Source of the DNA: Leuctra nigra
Taxonomy: Eukaryota > Arthropoda > Insecta > Plecoptera > Leuctridae
Assembly: GCA_934045905.1 (NCBI GenBank)
Contig: OW203768.1
Location: forward strand, 11,250,316 to 11,314,315
Length of the DNA: 64,000 bases
Direction of reading: 5' to 3'
Shown: piece after piece, positions 1-37,473 of the stretch
Numbering within the stretch: the stretch's first letter is position 1
How the letters are laid out: every line of letters begins with the position of its first letter
The notes under the pieces: generated by a model
Databases searched by the model: none
What the model saw: only the letters and a program-made list of their open reading frames with translations
What the model was told of the DNA's origin: nothing
Program-made: the position numbers and the translations under genes

Positions 1-468
1 TGAGCTATTTGAATGAAAAGCACTGCCAACTTGTTGTAAACAAACAGTAATTTCCTGCTTCTGAGAAAGGGGGGAGGGGACTCTCTTCCCAGCAGCTGTT
101 GCTTGCTCTAAGAGGCATGCAACAAGAGGCATGCAACAGTGTTTAGACTATTTTATGTCTGTCAGAGAATGTTTTTCAGACGTAAACATATATTTTGTCT
201 CCTGATCTAAATGCAAGGGAAAACATTTTGTTGCAAAAATGTAATATGTTAATAGTGTTGTGTCTAGACTCAGTATGAGTAGTCCAGACAGAGTGAGAGG
301 GAAAGGCAGAGATAGACAACATGTGGCAGTCTACCACAGCTCTATTTACAAACATCCACCTTGGATTTACTGGGAAAAAAGCTTGGTATGCGTGTATAAG
401 ACGCAGGGCTGTTTTCAGAATCAAAATATTGACATATAATTGCGTCTTATACACGAGTTAATACGGTA
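1..468. mobile_element. TIR element (MITE-like), right part; window begins inside it
   Basis: This is the right part of a roughly 690-bp element whose complete copy lies at 38,691-39,385 and an inverted, interrupted copy at 56,418-57,562. It ends in the terminal inverted repeat ...CGAGTTAATACGGTA at 468. No transposase is visible. The short inverted ends starting TACCG next to TA suggest a non-autonomous Tc1/mariner-pogo type element, which is inference from end structure. It ends only 22 bp beyond the E(z) stop codon, so E(z) 3' UTR sequence probably runs into it. Confidence 0.75.
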
Positions 469-490
469 AATCTGCTAATGGCGTCGGGTC

Positions 491-27594
<27,104 letters not shown>

Positions 27595-27679
27595 GATTAT
27601 TTTATAACAAAAATATACAGATTTCGTTAAAAAATTGGCAAAAATAGGTGGATTCTGACTTTCATAATCATCAAACAAA

Positions 27680-27770
27680 ACTCAATACAAATGGCGGTGG
27701 CCTCATTTCCGTTTCCTGTCCCGACACTCAACTCTTCCCGCCTTTTCTCTTTAGGCGCCAAAATTTAAAA
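27680..27770 (-). promoter_or_regulatory. E(z) upstream region with E2F-like and YY1/Pho-like motifs
   Basis: 85-170 bp upstream of the E(z) ATG lie CAAATGGCGG (27,688-27,697; YY1/Pho-type), TTCCCGCC (27,735-27,742) and GGCGCCAAA (27,754-27,762), both E2F-type. Vertebrate EZH2 is an E2F target, so cell-cycle control is a reasonable inference. All three motifs recur in the copy near 63.6 kb. The region also separates E(z) from the divergent THAP gene, so it may be bidirectional. Confidence 0.5.
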
Positions 27771-27913
27771 CTAGACACAAGTGTCAGAGGGCTGAGTCGA
27801 GTCTGGATGTGGTAATCGTAGGTCTGGACATTGCTTAAAATAAAATGTAGTTTTCTTCCTGAGTTTCTCGTTTTTATGTCAATTTTAGCAGACACATGAG
27901 TTGAAAGTTGCAA

Positions 27914-28203
27914 TTACGGAACAGGTTGGGTGAGTGGTTAACGCTCTGAACTTGTATTCCGGAGGCCCGGGTTCGATTCCCGCGGCCGTCCTTCCTGACT
28001 GGGGTTTTTTCGTGGTTTTCCCTCAGTCGACAGGTAAATGCTGGGAAGGTACCCTACTAATAGGCCACGACCGCCTCCTTCCCACCTTCCATCCTTACCT
28101 ACTCTTCACCATCATCTCCCAATCATCATCATAATCATTCATCCGTCGCCATTAGCCTCGCTGCAGAACAGTGCGACGTTAAGCCCCAGACAAAAAAAAA
28201 AAA
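27914..28203 (+). mobile_element. tRNA-derived SINE, recent insertion
   Basis: Head AACAGGTTGGGTGAGTGGTT with A box (GGGTGAGTGGTTAACG) and B box (GGTTCGATTCC), body CGTGGTTTTCCCTCAGTCG, and a 3' A run after GTTAAGCCCCAGAC. Flanked by the 10-bp duplication AAAGTTGCAA. The paralogous site at about 63,808 is empty, with a single copy of that sequence, which proves insertion. Second copy, opposite strand, at 44,358-44,646. Confidence 0.93.
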
Positions 28204-28387
28204 AAAGTTGCAAGCTCTCTTTGGTAAGAATGTTCAAAAAGTTTGATGTGGGGGAAGGTAGGGGTATCTTTCCACTCTTTATTCTTTCTTTGCCCTGTGG
28301 GAAAGGGGGTAAAGGGGTAAGTGGTATCAAGCAAGTATCAAGAAACCCATTGTGTAGTGTTCAAAAGTGAATGTATACTATTATATA

Positions 28388-29402
28388 ATGGCTATCACGT
28401 GTTCTGCATATAAATGCAATAATGATAATAGTCGTGCTCGTGCAAATGGACAAAAACATTCATTTCACAAATACCCCTCCAAAACAAGATCACCCCACCT
28501 TTATAAACAATGGATACATAACCTAAAACGTGTTAATTTTGGGTGTGACTACGATCCCGACAGCCGGGACTTTCAGGTTAAAAAAATAGTCCCGACCGTA
28601 GGTTTTACTGGGCAGCCTAAGGAATAAAACTCTCTATGGGTAGACAAATTCGAACTGGGCAACTTAAAAAAAATAACTCTATGGTTAGGCAGAATTAAAA
28701 CTTGTGAAAATTACAAATAAAAAAAAATGTGCTCCCGGCCGGATTCGAACCGACGACCTCTTGCACCGTGGTCCAGTACGCTATCCATAGCGCCATCTGG
28801 ACGGTCATACTGAAAGCCGTTCTTAACCAGTATATAATTAAACTAGGCCAGTCGGGACTATTTTTTTAACCTGAGTGAAAATCCCGGCTGTCGGGATTTT
28901 AGTCACTACCGTTAATTTTGTACCTAGTAAGTATTCAGCTGTATGCTCAGCACATTTCTTGGAAGAAGATTTTGAATTATCTAACAACCTAAAACTACAA
29001 CTCATCCCAGGCTACAAATCGAAGCCAAGATTAAAACCAAATGCGATTCCGACTGTGAATCTGACCGGATCAATTTCTCAGCCGCAGCGAAAACCCCGCA
29101 GATCAGTTTATATTTTAAACAAGGAGAAGAAAGCTTTGTTGGAGGAAATTCCATGTTGTGATCACAGTTTTTGTGGCACAAGCAATGTGAAAAGCAACAA
29201 GCAAACATGCAACAAGAAATTGCCCGCTACAAGATTAAATCTCAACGGAGAAGATGCGAATGCTTTCGTAGAAGATTGTGACAGTGAAGTGAGATCAAGC
29301 AAACTAGAATCAAACTGGTCATCCGCTGGTTCATCGCCGTCAAGATCTTCAGATTGTTCCATCCAATGCGAGCTGGGAGACGAAATGTATCGAAAACAAT
29401 AG
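28388..29402 (+). pseudogene. THAP-domain gene interrupted by a TIR element
   Basis: Frame 1: 28,388-28,540, MAITCSAYKCNNDNSRARANG...SFHKYP...QWIHNLKRVNF. After the insert, 28,920-29,402 continues VPSKYSAVCSAHFLEEDF... to EMYRKQ-TAG. Together these give a 211-residue protein with an N-terminal THAP C2CH zinc finger (C-x4-C, Trp, C-x2-H), a sequence-specific DNA-binding domain, and a Ser-rich tail. The 370-bp element plus duplicated 9 bp shifts the frame, so the gene is broken unless the insert is removed by splicing. Divergent from E(z), ATGs 793 bp apart including the SINE. Single exon as seen. Confidence 0.85.
28541..28910. mobile_element. TIR element with 9-bp target duplication GTTAATTTT
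   Basis: 370 bp with ~55-bp inverted ends containing GACTA..ATCCCGACAGCCGGGA and CAGGTTAAAAAAATAGTCCC. The 9-bp duplication GTTAATTTT (28,532-28,540 and 28,911-28,919) suggests a Mutator-like (MULE) MITE. A tRNA-like segment on the minus strand at about 28,733-28,806 (B box GGTTCGAATCC) followed by an A run looks like a SINE head nested inside. Confidence 0.82.
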
Positions 29403-30055
29403 TTCCGGACTAAAACGTAGAATTACTAAAATGTGAAAAACAAAAACGGAACTGCCTTAGTTTTAGAAACGTGTACCTAACTGATAAAATTTTGATAATA
29501 ACTTGTTATTTTTTATCACATTACTCAAAAATTGACGATGAAAATGAAATGATGAAAAGTTGACTTTGTTAATGCACTTCTTATTTAGAACCTGGAGACA
29601 AACCTGCACTTGCCTCAACCTGGCCATTCCATTGTAGTTGACATAATATTTGCATGTAGAGCTCTTGCAACAGAGTAACAGATTAAACTGACATTAATTT
29701 TGTTATCGAAAAATGTTTGACATTGTTTTAAATTTTGCTAGTTCATTCAATTTTTTCAATTTAAATTCAAGAATTTCAATAAAAATAAAGATTGAGTTTG
29801 AAAATGTAAAACAAAATTATACAAATTTATTACCAAACATTACAATTCCTTGAGTTGCTGAAGTCCCCAAGAATTTAGTTCTGACTGATTGATTGTATGA
29901 AATCAATAACCTATTTATTGAAGTAGGAATAAAATATTCAGAAACAACCCAGTAGGTAAATTTAAATAATTTATATTGGTAGGTATAATTGTTACATGCT
30001 AAGTCAACGATGTAGGAATGTGTAATGATCACAGCACTGATCCTCTGGTGTTGAT
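29403..30055. other. Intergenic spacer between convergent THAP gene and PIKfyve
   Basis: AT-rich. An AATAAA-type signal for the plus-strand gene lies at about 29,779. Nothing else could be supported here. Confidence 0.5.
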
Positions 30056-32341
30056 TCAGTCGAGCTCTCTCCCGAGACCGGCCCATCTGTCCGGCACCGG
30101 GAGGAAGTATTGGTGCATGGATGCGATGAATCTCGCTCGATACAGCTCCGGCGACACGACGGTAGGCAGCTTGCCTTGGCCGCCGAGGATGCCGGAAGAC
30201 TTCACCATCGTCTCCAGCTTCTTGTCCCATGTGAATGTACGGATGTAGTCTGCGGACATTTGTTCAGATATTTTAGTATTTTTACTGATTTAGGTAGGGA
30301 AGAGCAGGCCTTATTGTGACAAACCATTTAAAATCGTGCCATAACCTTTGGAGTAAGTAAATATTTTCAGAAGCTGCACACAAAATGGCTACAGCTGAGG
30401 TCTGCTGTTTCGCCACAAAAGTAACTAGGTACACTAAACTGTTTGACGGAAAAAGAGTGAGTTGGTGTAGAATTTTCCAATATGGCTAGTGGCGGCTGGC
30501 GTAGTCAAAGTAACTTCAGTGTAAATCAAAAGAAGAGATCAATTAAAGCTATATTTTTGTTTAGCACAAGTTTTCATGTAACGATGGTAGGTTCTAATAT
30601 AAAATTTAAAATTTTTAACATAAATGATGTGAAGTACCCATACCTACCTTAAAAATCAATCGGATTATCTCTAAAATGTCCAATATTTCTTTAAACTAGG
30701 TACACTCGACAATTCATAAAACGGTATTTGAACGAAACACATTGGCTGCTGGTCAGGTTCATTGACAATCAATTTTTGTTATTATCAATGAAATCAGAGC
30801 TCACCTACTAGAGGTAGATGACGAGTAAGTATAGACTTCATCAGATGATGCCATCACATTCTTTTCAGACAATCAATTTCTTTCAAATACCGTTTTATGA
30901 ATTGTCGAGTGTACCTAACCGAACAAAGTAAAAATATATAAAAGGACTAAGTTTTTTCAATTAGCGCAAATTTTCTTGTAGCTTGGGTAGTTCTAACCGC
31001 AAATTTAATTATGTTAATTTAAAGTGTGAGTTGGTGTAGAATTTTCCATTAAGGCAAGTGGCGGCTGGCGTAGTGCAACATTTAACTACCTATTATGTTA
31101 AATTTAGTTTACGTACTATACCTTAAAAATAAATCAGAATATTCATAAAATTTTATACTTTTCTTTGCAACTAAGTACTACCTAACTGAACAAAGTGATA
31201 AAATATAAAAAGTGTCGCACTCTACTCCGGTCTCCCCTACCTCGTATGTAAGTAACGACGATGATTTTCCGCCTACCTATGATGCCGACCACTAGCTCCC
31301 TCTTGTCCTGATCGAGTCCGACGAGAAGCGAGTAGTCCATGACCTCTTGCGACGCCAGGAACTGCGTGTCGTTGTCGATCGCTTGAGACAGGACGCTCTT
31401 CGTGTGCGGAAGCATGTAGAGCGGCGACTCACACGTCACTGAAACACACAAACTTACTCAACTTACTGTGCCAGGGATGGGAAAATAAAGTATAAACACA
31501 AGTATTTGCCAAACTTTAATTGTTAATTTTTCTAGTAGTAGTAGTAGTAGTAGTAGTCTAGTAGTATAATAGACATAGTGGTGGACATAGTGGTAATTTT
31601 GCGCATATTCTTATATAAATGAATGGCCCTAACGACCCATCCTAAGGACAATCCCGTCGAGAGACTGATTAAAGGTGGAGGGAGGTCGTTACACTAAACC
31701 CGAACACCCCAGTCTCTCTGGCTCAACGGCAGCAACTGGCAGTTCAGACTTGAATGGTCACCCATCCAAGAACTGACCCCGCTCAATGTTGCTTAACCTC
31801 GGTGATCTTACGAGATACTAAGTGGAAAGTTTCAGTACCTCCTATAACCTAAACAGAGTGGAAAATGTATGAATTATAATTGTGGGGGGAGTGAGGACAT
31901 AGTGGTGAATCATAGCTTAAAGATTTATACTGAGTTGGAAACATGAGACAGTTGTTTATAATTATTTTATTTTTCCATACAATTATCATCTCTGAAGTGT
32001 TTTCTACTTACTTTTCAGCAGATTCTCGTCGAGCAGCACAACTTCCCCGAGGGGATCATCGGACGGGTTGACCAGCCTGTTCCTCACCGACCCCTTGAGG
32101 TCGAACTTGTGCGTGACCGACCTGTCGTAGAACAGGTTCTCCATGACCAGCAGGTTGGACTTGAGCGTGGCGTTGGTTGCTGCGTTGCGATACACCACGC
32201 GGTACACGCCGACGATCTTGCTCAGCAGCGTGGGCTGGTTGGCGGCGTGGCACTGCATCACGTAGCTGAAGTAGTGCGGCGCGAAGTCCTGGAAGAGTTG
32301 GAGCTCCACGCGCGGCAGCTCCTTCAGGATGAACCGCTCGT
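30056..32341 (-). CDS. fab1: PIKfyve kinase-core exons (last three)
   Basis: Exon 32341-32012 encodes DERFILKELPRVELQLFQDFAPHYFSYV, KIVGVYRVVYRN, LLVMENLFYD and FDLKGSVRNR, the nucleotide-binding and DLKGS catalytic segments of PIP kinases. Exon 31438-31277 encodes SPLYMLPHTK...MDYSLLVGLD. Exon 30249-30056 encodes the metal-binding IID(Y) with YIRTFTWDKKLE and the activation-loop segment GGQGKLPTVVSPELYRARF. All key motifs are present. Confidence 0.95.
30698..30916. mobile_element. MITE with ~36-bp inverted ends in a PIKfyve intron
   Basis: AGGTACACTCGACAATTCAT ... ATGAATTGTCGAGTGTACCT, with the ends continuing AAACGGTATTTGAA. A diverged relative is at about 37,205-37,395. Two flanking copies of GAGTTGGTGTAGAATTTTCC (30,460 and 31,025) suggest it landed in an older repeat. 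The 30,250-31,276 intron otherwise shows nothing. Confidence 0.8.
31527..31818 (-). mobile_element. 5S rRNA-derived SINE, 5'-truncated, with (TAC)n tail
   Basis: Minus-strand head from about 31,818: TCGTAAGATCACCGAGGTTA, AAGCAACATTGAGCGGGGTC, GGATGGGTGACC. It lacks the first ~40 nt seen in the 20,957 copy. The 3' end carries (CTA)n at 31,531-31,563, like the LINE tail at 18.9 kb. Confidence 0.8.
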
Positions 32342-32828
32342 CTGGAAGGGACACGGTTACGATCTGCTTTACGACGCTCATGGTTAAGAAGTGTTTGCAC
32401 GATAACAAAACAAACTTTAACTTGGTTTTTAGAATTCAAATCAAAATCTGCAAGTATGAACACTAAAATGCAGAAATTATATCCTCAATCACAAAATGAA
32501 TAACAATGGTCAAAATGACAGATGTGCAAAATTAATAGCCAATAACATTTTTTTCTGTAGGCAGCAAACAATGACAAACTTGGGTAATTTTCTTTGGAAA
32601 TTAGAAAAGATTTTAGATGGATTTTATTTTAGCTTTGGATTTTGGTTCACTAAATTTGACTAAACCAGAGCATAGAGTTTTACCACTATCATCATTTCTA
32701 TAATTAAAAACTCCAATTTTACAGGTAACACTATTTCTCAGATCAAGTTAAAATTTTGCATTCACATACAGACCCCAAGTCTGGTTTGCTTGCAGTATAG
32801 ATTTAATATACTTGGTTCAGATAAAATA

Positions 32829-32986
32829 AACAGACCGGTATGAGTTCTAAGCATTTATTTTGAGCGACGTTTCGAGTGAACTGTGTCACCCCTCATCAGG
32901 CTCGGAAATGTAACATTACTCAAAATAAAAAAATAAAATAACGTCGCTCAAAATAAATACTTAGATCTCATACAGTACTGTTTATT
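32829..32986. mobile_element. Small MITE with ~40-bp inverted ends
   Basis: AACAGACCGGTATGAGTTCT...TTTATTTTGAGCGACGTT paired with AACGTCGCTCAAAATAAA...CAGTACTGTTTA. About 158 bp in a PIKfyve intron. Confidence 0.75.
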
Positions 32987-33261
32987 TTATCTAATAACGA
33001 TGTGTTCTGAAACATTACGAAGCTATACTTGGTTCAGTTGAAAAGTACAAAATGTAGGTAGCATCTAGTTGAAATTTTGTATTTTATCTAGTTCAATTGA
33101 AAAAGTATTATGCTGTTTGTTAGAAAGTATTCTTGCATCTTGATGATATTCGTTGAAAAGGGTTTGAAAAACGTCCGGGGTGCTCGAAAAAAGATCCCTT
33201 AAGCCCAGTTCGGTTCTAACCGGTTCGTACGACCCTACGGACAACGCATCAAGTCCCTCAC

Positions 33262-33578
33262 CTCCGGTCTTGCAGAACATCGAGCCGGACTTGCCGCCCC
33301 TGGCCGCCCATCGCACGCAGCGACACAGCGAGCGCACGAACGCGTCCTCGCCCGCCGGCAGCACCAGCGACCGCAGTGCCGCAAACGGCTCAGCGAAGTA
33401 CACGCGGCAGAAGAAGTTGGTGGTCGCGTCGCTGAACTGCACCTCGATGTAGAGGTTCACTTGCGGGGACTTCTTCACGGAGTCATCGGACTCGGGGGGC
33501 GGGGGGTCGGGGAGCGGGGCTGCCGGGTGGCAGGTCTGTCCATCCTGGATGCCGGAGGAGCGCGATGAAGCGCCGCCG
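33262..33578 (-). CDS. fab1: PIKfyve exon before the kinase core
   Basis: Encodes a Pro-rich lead (PLPDPPPPES) then KKSPQVNLYIEVQFSDATTNFFCRVYFAEPF, VLPAGEDAFVRSLCRCV and ARGGKSGSMFCKTG. This matches the conserved HVELQFSDANAKFYCRLYYA and ARGGKSGAAFY blocks that begin the PIKfyve kinase region. Phase 1 exit joins DERFILK. Confidence 0.93.
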
Positions 33579-34112
33579 CTGGGAGAACAAACTTATTAGA
33601 GCAACAACACAGCAGGGAGGTATCAAAAACATCTTTGACAATTCAATAAAAAATCATGAAATCTAAGAAAACGAAAATCTAAACCCCACAAAAATATCTA
33701 AAATATGCATTAAAATATTGTTTTAAATAAGATTTAGTAATGTTTAGGTAAGGTTAAATCGTGCATGACAGCAAGGTGTTTTTGGGCCCAATGTAATTAA
33801 ATTTTATATTTTAAATTTTGGGAGGTCATGGAGAGGAGAGGAACCGACCCAGGGGTACATACAGATCATTTTTTATATTTTTTTTGTCATACTGCACTCA
33901 TTTAGTTATTTATCAATTCTGCCAATGCTATGAATGATACCTATCCCACAAATATTACTGAAGACTGATTTAAAATGTGCAAGATATTAGTTATAGTGAT
34001 AAATGAAGAAAGAACATAGAATTATAATTTCACCATTGCACCAAGCAAGACTCCTGACTATTCTACAGCACCATGATGATTCATGATAAGCGTTAGTAAG
34101 ACGTGAACTGAC

Positions 34113-36679
34113 TTGTTATTGCCGCCACGAAGGAACGACAGTACCGTGGACCGTCTCGACTCGACTGACTGCGACAGTTCGGTGCTGCCCTCTTTGTCCG
34201 ATGAATAACCACCGGATTTCCTCTTGGCAAGCGGGCTGTAAGCACGGAAGCGGGGGAAGCGGTGTGAGACTCGGTTTACGAGGAGTAGTTAGGCGGAGTA
34301 TATGAGATTCACTCTTGCATGAAATGTTATTTGTTTGTATTTTATGTTTATGAAGGGTAAAAGCATTATTAATCCGTTCCTCCACCTTGTACTGACAAAA
34401 TATAAGAAGAACCATGACATTTTCATAAATATATGTGTACTTTTTTATTAGGATTTTTTTAACAGTTCCTTATGTTAGGTACTACCTACATCTTACAATG
34501 CTGGTAAATAGGACATACATACCTATTTATTAAACGAGGTCACATACCATTTCCCTGATTGAGTTGAAATATTGCACACATTACAGTGTGCATTATGTTT
34601 TCCTGTTTTCTTTGCTCTTTAGTTTTTTTTATGTACAAAATCCTGATTGGTTGAAAAATTAAAATGTTCCAATCAAGTTACATCAAATTATCTGAAAACT
34701 GTCAAGAACAAGAGTTATTGACATTTTACTCTTATCTTGAAATTATTTTGAGATGTTACATACCAGTGCTCGCTTCAATACAGGGGTGGGATTATGTAAA
34801 ATGAAAACTTTATTGTCACGGTGATAAGCTTGTCATCTCAATGTTATTCACGGCCTTCTAGGGTCTTGTCACCGTGATAAGAAAGTTATCATTTTATGTG
34901 ATCGCACCCCAGTACTCTTGAGCAATTTCATAGTTCATACTATGTCTGTTTGTTACTGACTAGGTAGCTACTGTTTTGGAGAAATTTTGCATCTGCAGGT
35001 ATTGTTTTTGTTAACCCATTAATCATAGCATTATTTAAAAAACAAATGTTAATTGTTAAAAATTTATAAGAACCATTAAGATATGAGATTGTGTAGAATT
35101 AGATGATTGAAGCTTGTTACTGTAATCAGGTTACCTGAGCGTGGGATGGTCGGTGGCCGAGTGTTTCTTACGTATGTCGTCGAGGCTGCGCTTGTACTCG
35201 AGCGAGCTGAGCGCGTAGGAGATGATGGACGACGGCTCGTTCTCGTAGACGATCAGCGGGATGGTGCAGCCGGTGACGGGCAGATGGTGCTCCGTGGGGC
35301 TCAGAGGATTCTGCGACACATCCAACAACAAATCATTCAGATCGATAGTTTTTGACATTTCATGTTTTCAAACTTTAAAGGAAGGCTGAGCATCCGAGGA
35401 CAAAGTGGAGGGATGACAATGACATTATAGAGTATGAGGAGTAAACGTTGGGGGAGAGGAAGAAGAGAAAAATGGTGGGAAGACAGAGAAAGAAGGAAGG
35501 AATTGGTCAAAGCCCCATAGGAAGCAGAGGTGAGGGAAGAAGAGGAAGAAGATTATGACAGGGAGGAAGCTGGAATGGCTAACCGGCTTGGGCATCCAAG
35601 TAGGCAGTCCTAGAAGATGGAGGGATTCTCTTACCCCTCGACCCCAACCTAACAATGTTGTAATAAATATTAAAAGATATATTTATTTATATTTATCTGC
35701 AGAAATCTTGGTCCTATTGACAATGTACTAAACCTCTTATCTCTACAACGGGATGCACACTTATCTTGCTAGACAACTAGAGACGTGTTTATTCTCCGAC
35801 CTGTATGGGCGAGAAGCCGAGCTGCGGATGTCGGAGCTGAGACAGGATGTTCTTGACGGACTTCTTATCATGGTTTTGCTCGGTCGTCGCTTCCGAGTGC
35901 GGCTCGACGATACGAGGCGAGCCGTGGTTGCTCGGTCCTTCGTCGGAGGTCTGAGACTGATCTCCTGCGGAAACAAGAGTAAAAACATTAGCATCAATGT
36001 TGTTTGTTAATAATTGAAGAGCAGGTTTCAAAATATGGGTTTTGAGATAATTATGGTACCTAAAAGTTTCCATCACCGAATTCAAACCAATGTGATAAAA
36101 GTCGGGTATTAACTACTTTGATCTGTGTGACATGGGTGTTGACTACCAATAAGCAAGCAGAGAAAGTGCTTGAAGAGTAGGTACTACAGTAACGCTGACC
36201 TAATCAGTACGCTCTACACAACGTCGTCTCATGATGCTCACCTTCCGAGTGTGACGTCAGTGGCTGTGACTTGGCCGTGTCGATCGTGTCCGAGTCAAAA
36301 CTTGCCACGAACACTACACTTGGCATAACAAGGCAGGACGGTGCCTCATTCACAACCTGAAAATCACAATCAAATCATACCTAAAGTTCCATCATGTATC
36401 ATGTTCTTTATGTGTGCTTTTAAAATACCTGACAATAGAAATTGGTTGAGTTTAATCTGAGTAAAAAATTATAGTATAGGTATATTTTAAAATCTCCTTT
36501 CTTCATTTGTCAAAACGAAGTGAATTCTCTAAGTCGATGGTTGAACTTACCCCCGTGTCTCCAGGTTCAGACTCTGGAACACTGGAAGTGTTGGCTTCCT
36601 CCAGACTCAAGCTGGAAGTCTCCAGGCCGGAGCTGGAGGCAGAGGCGTCCAGGATGGCGTCAGTTGACACCTGAGATAT
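34113..36679 (-). CDS. fab1: PIKfyve middle exons (five), mostly low-complexity linker
   Basis: 36679-36551 (Ser/Glu rich), 36356-36242 (SLVMPSVVFVASFD-type), 35964-35801, 35310-35135 and 34235-34113. The conserved anchor is PVTGCTIPLIVYENEPSSIISYALSSLEYKRSLD in the fourth, equivalent to VPIAVCEKEPSSIIAFALSCKEY in human. The last ends with SFLRGGNN, like the SFFRGT block. Phase bookkeeping is continuous, supporting all five. Confidence 0.85.
34779..34914. mobile_element. 136-bp MITE with CAGGGGTG-type ends
   Basis: TACAGGGGTGGGATTATGTA ... CATTTTATGTGATCGCACCCCAGTA, with inner TATCACGGTGA inverted arms making a near hairpin. Lies in a PIKfyve intron. Confidence 0.75.
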
Positions 36680-36807
36680 CTGCAAAGACAGAAATATAAT
36701 GATCAAAAAGATTTAAAACAAAGTACCCCTCATTGAAAACCATGGGGTAGTACAACAAATGATACAAGGATCTGATCAACACTAGAGAATTGATGATTTT
36801 ATTAAAA

Positions 36808-36915
36808 TAATAATAATAATAATAATCTTCCTCCCAGTTCCAAGAGTTGGGTCGGGGGGTGGCGAGGCCACCATTTACTAGGGCCCGGACTCCTAAGCTA
36901 GCTGGCCAGGCTTGG
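36808..36915. repeat. Interspersed repeat fragment with (AAT)n border
   Basis: (AAT)n followed by TTCCAAGAGTTGGGTCGGGGGGTGG and CTAGGGCCCGGACTCC...GCTGGCCAGGC. Similar to 53,812-53,925, which has the same order of motifs. Probably the 3' end of a retroposon; family unknown. Confidence 0.5.
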
Positions 36916-37473
36916 TAATATCAACATAAATGCAGAGTTTCTGGGGACATTCTGTCCATGAAAAAATGGGGGTCCGAAGTCTCAAACTCTTGCCAATTCT
37001 AATTTTGATTTTACAGTCCAATGCCAAAATCCAAACAAAATGTCAAAGAAAAGAGAATGAAATCAACAAAAAATACTACATTTCTTGGGAAATTCATGCA
37101 ATTTTACTGCTTTTAAATTTTCAAAGCCTGACTTAAAAACAGACTTTTGACACATTTAGAAGTTGAAAAATGCATAGATACATTTTGCCAAGGTAACCAC
37201 AGTAGGTACTGAAACGAAACGGATTGGCTGATAACGATTTTAAAGCATCATAATATAGAGCCTCTGCTAATTTGTCATCTAACTCTAGTAGCTGAGCTAT
37301 TATTTCATTGATATTATCAATTATTGATTGTCAAGGAACCTGACCAGCAGCCAATCCATTTTTTTCAAATACCGTTTAGTTGTGCCAAGTGTAAAATAAC
37401 CCAAGATTTTGAGCCATTTATTATGTGATTCTCTTCTCATTCTCTCACGGTAAAGAAAGTGCAAAGCACTGAC

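Noticed and set aside
28733..28806. tRNA gene on the minus strand
   Set aside because: Has a good B box but is nested in a TIR element and followed by an A run; treated as a SINE head.
35107..35355. Plus-strand frame opposite a PIKfyve exon
   Set aside because: The minus strand carries the conserved EPSSIISYALSSLEYKRSL block with proper splice sites.
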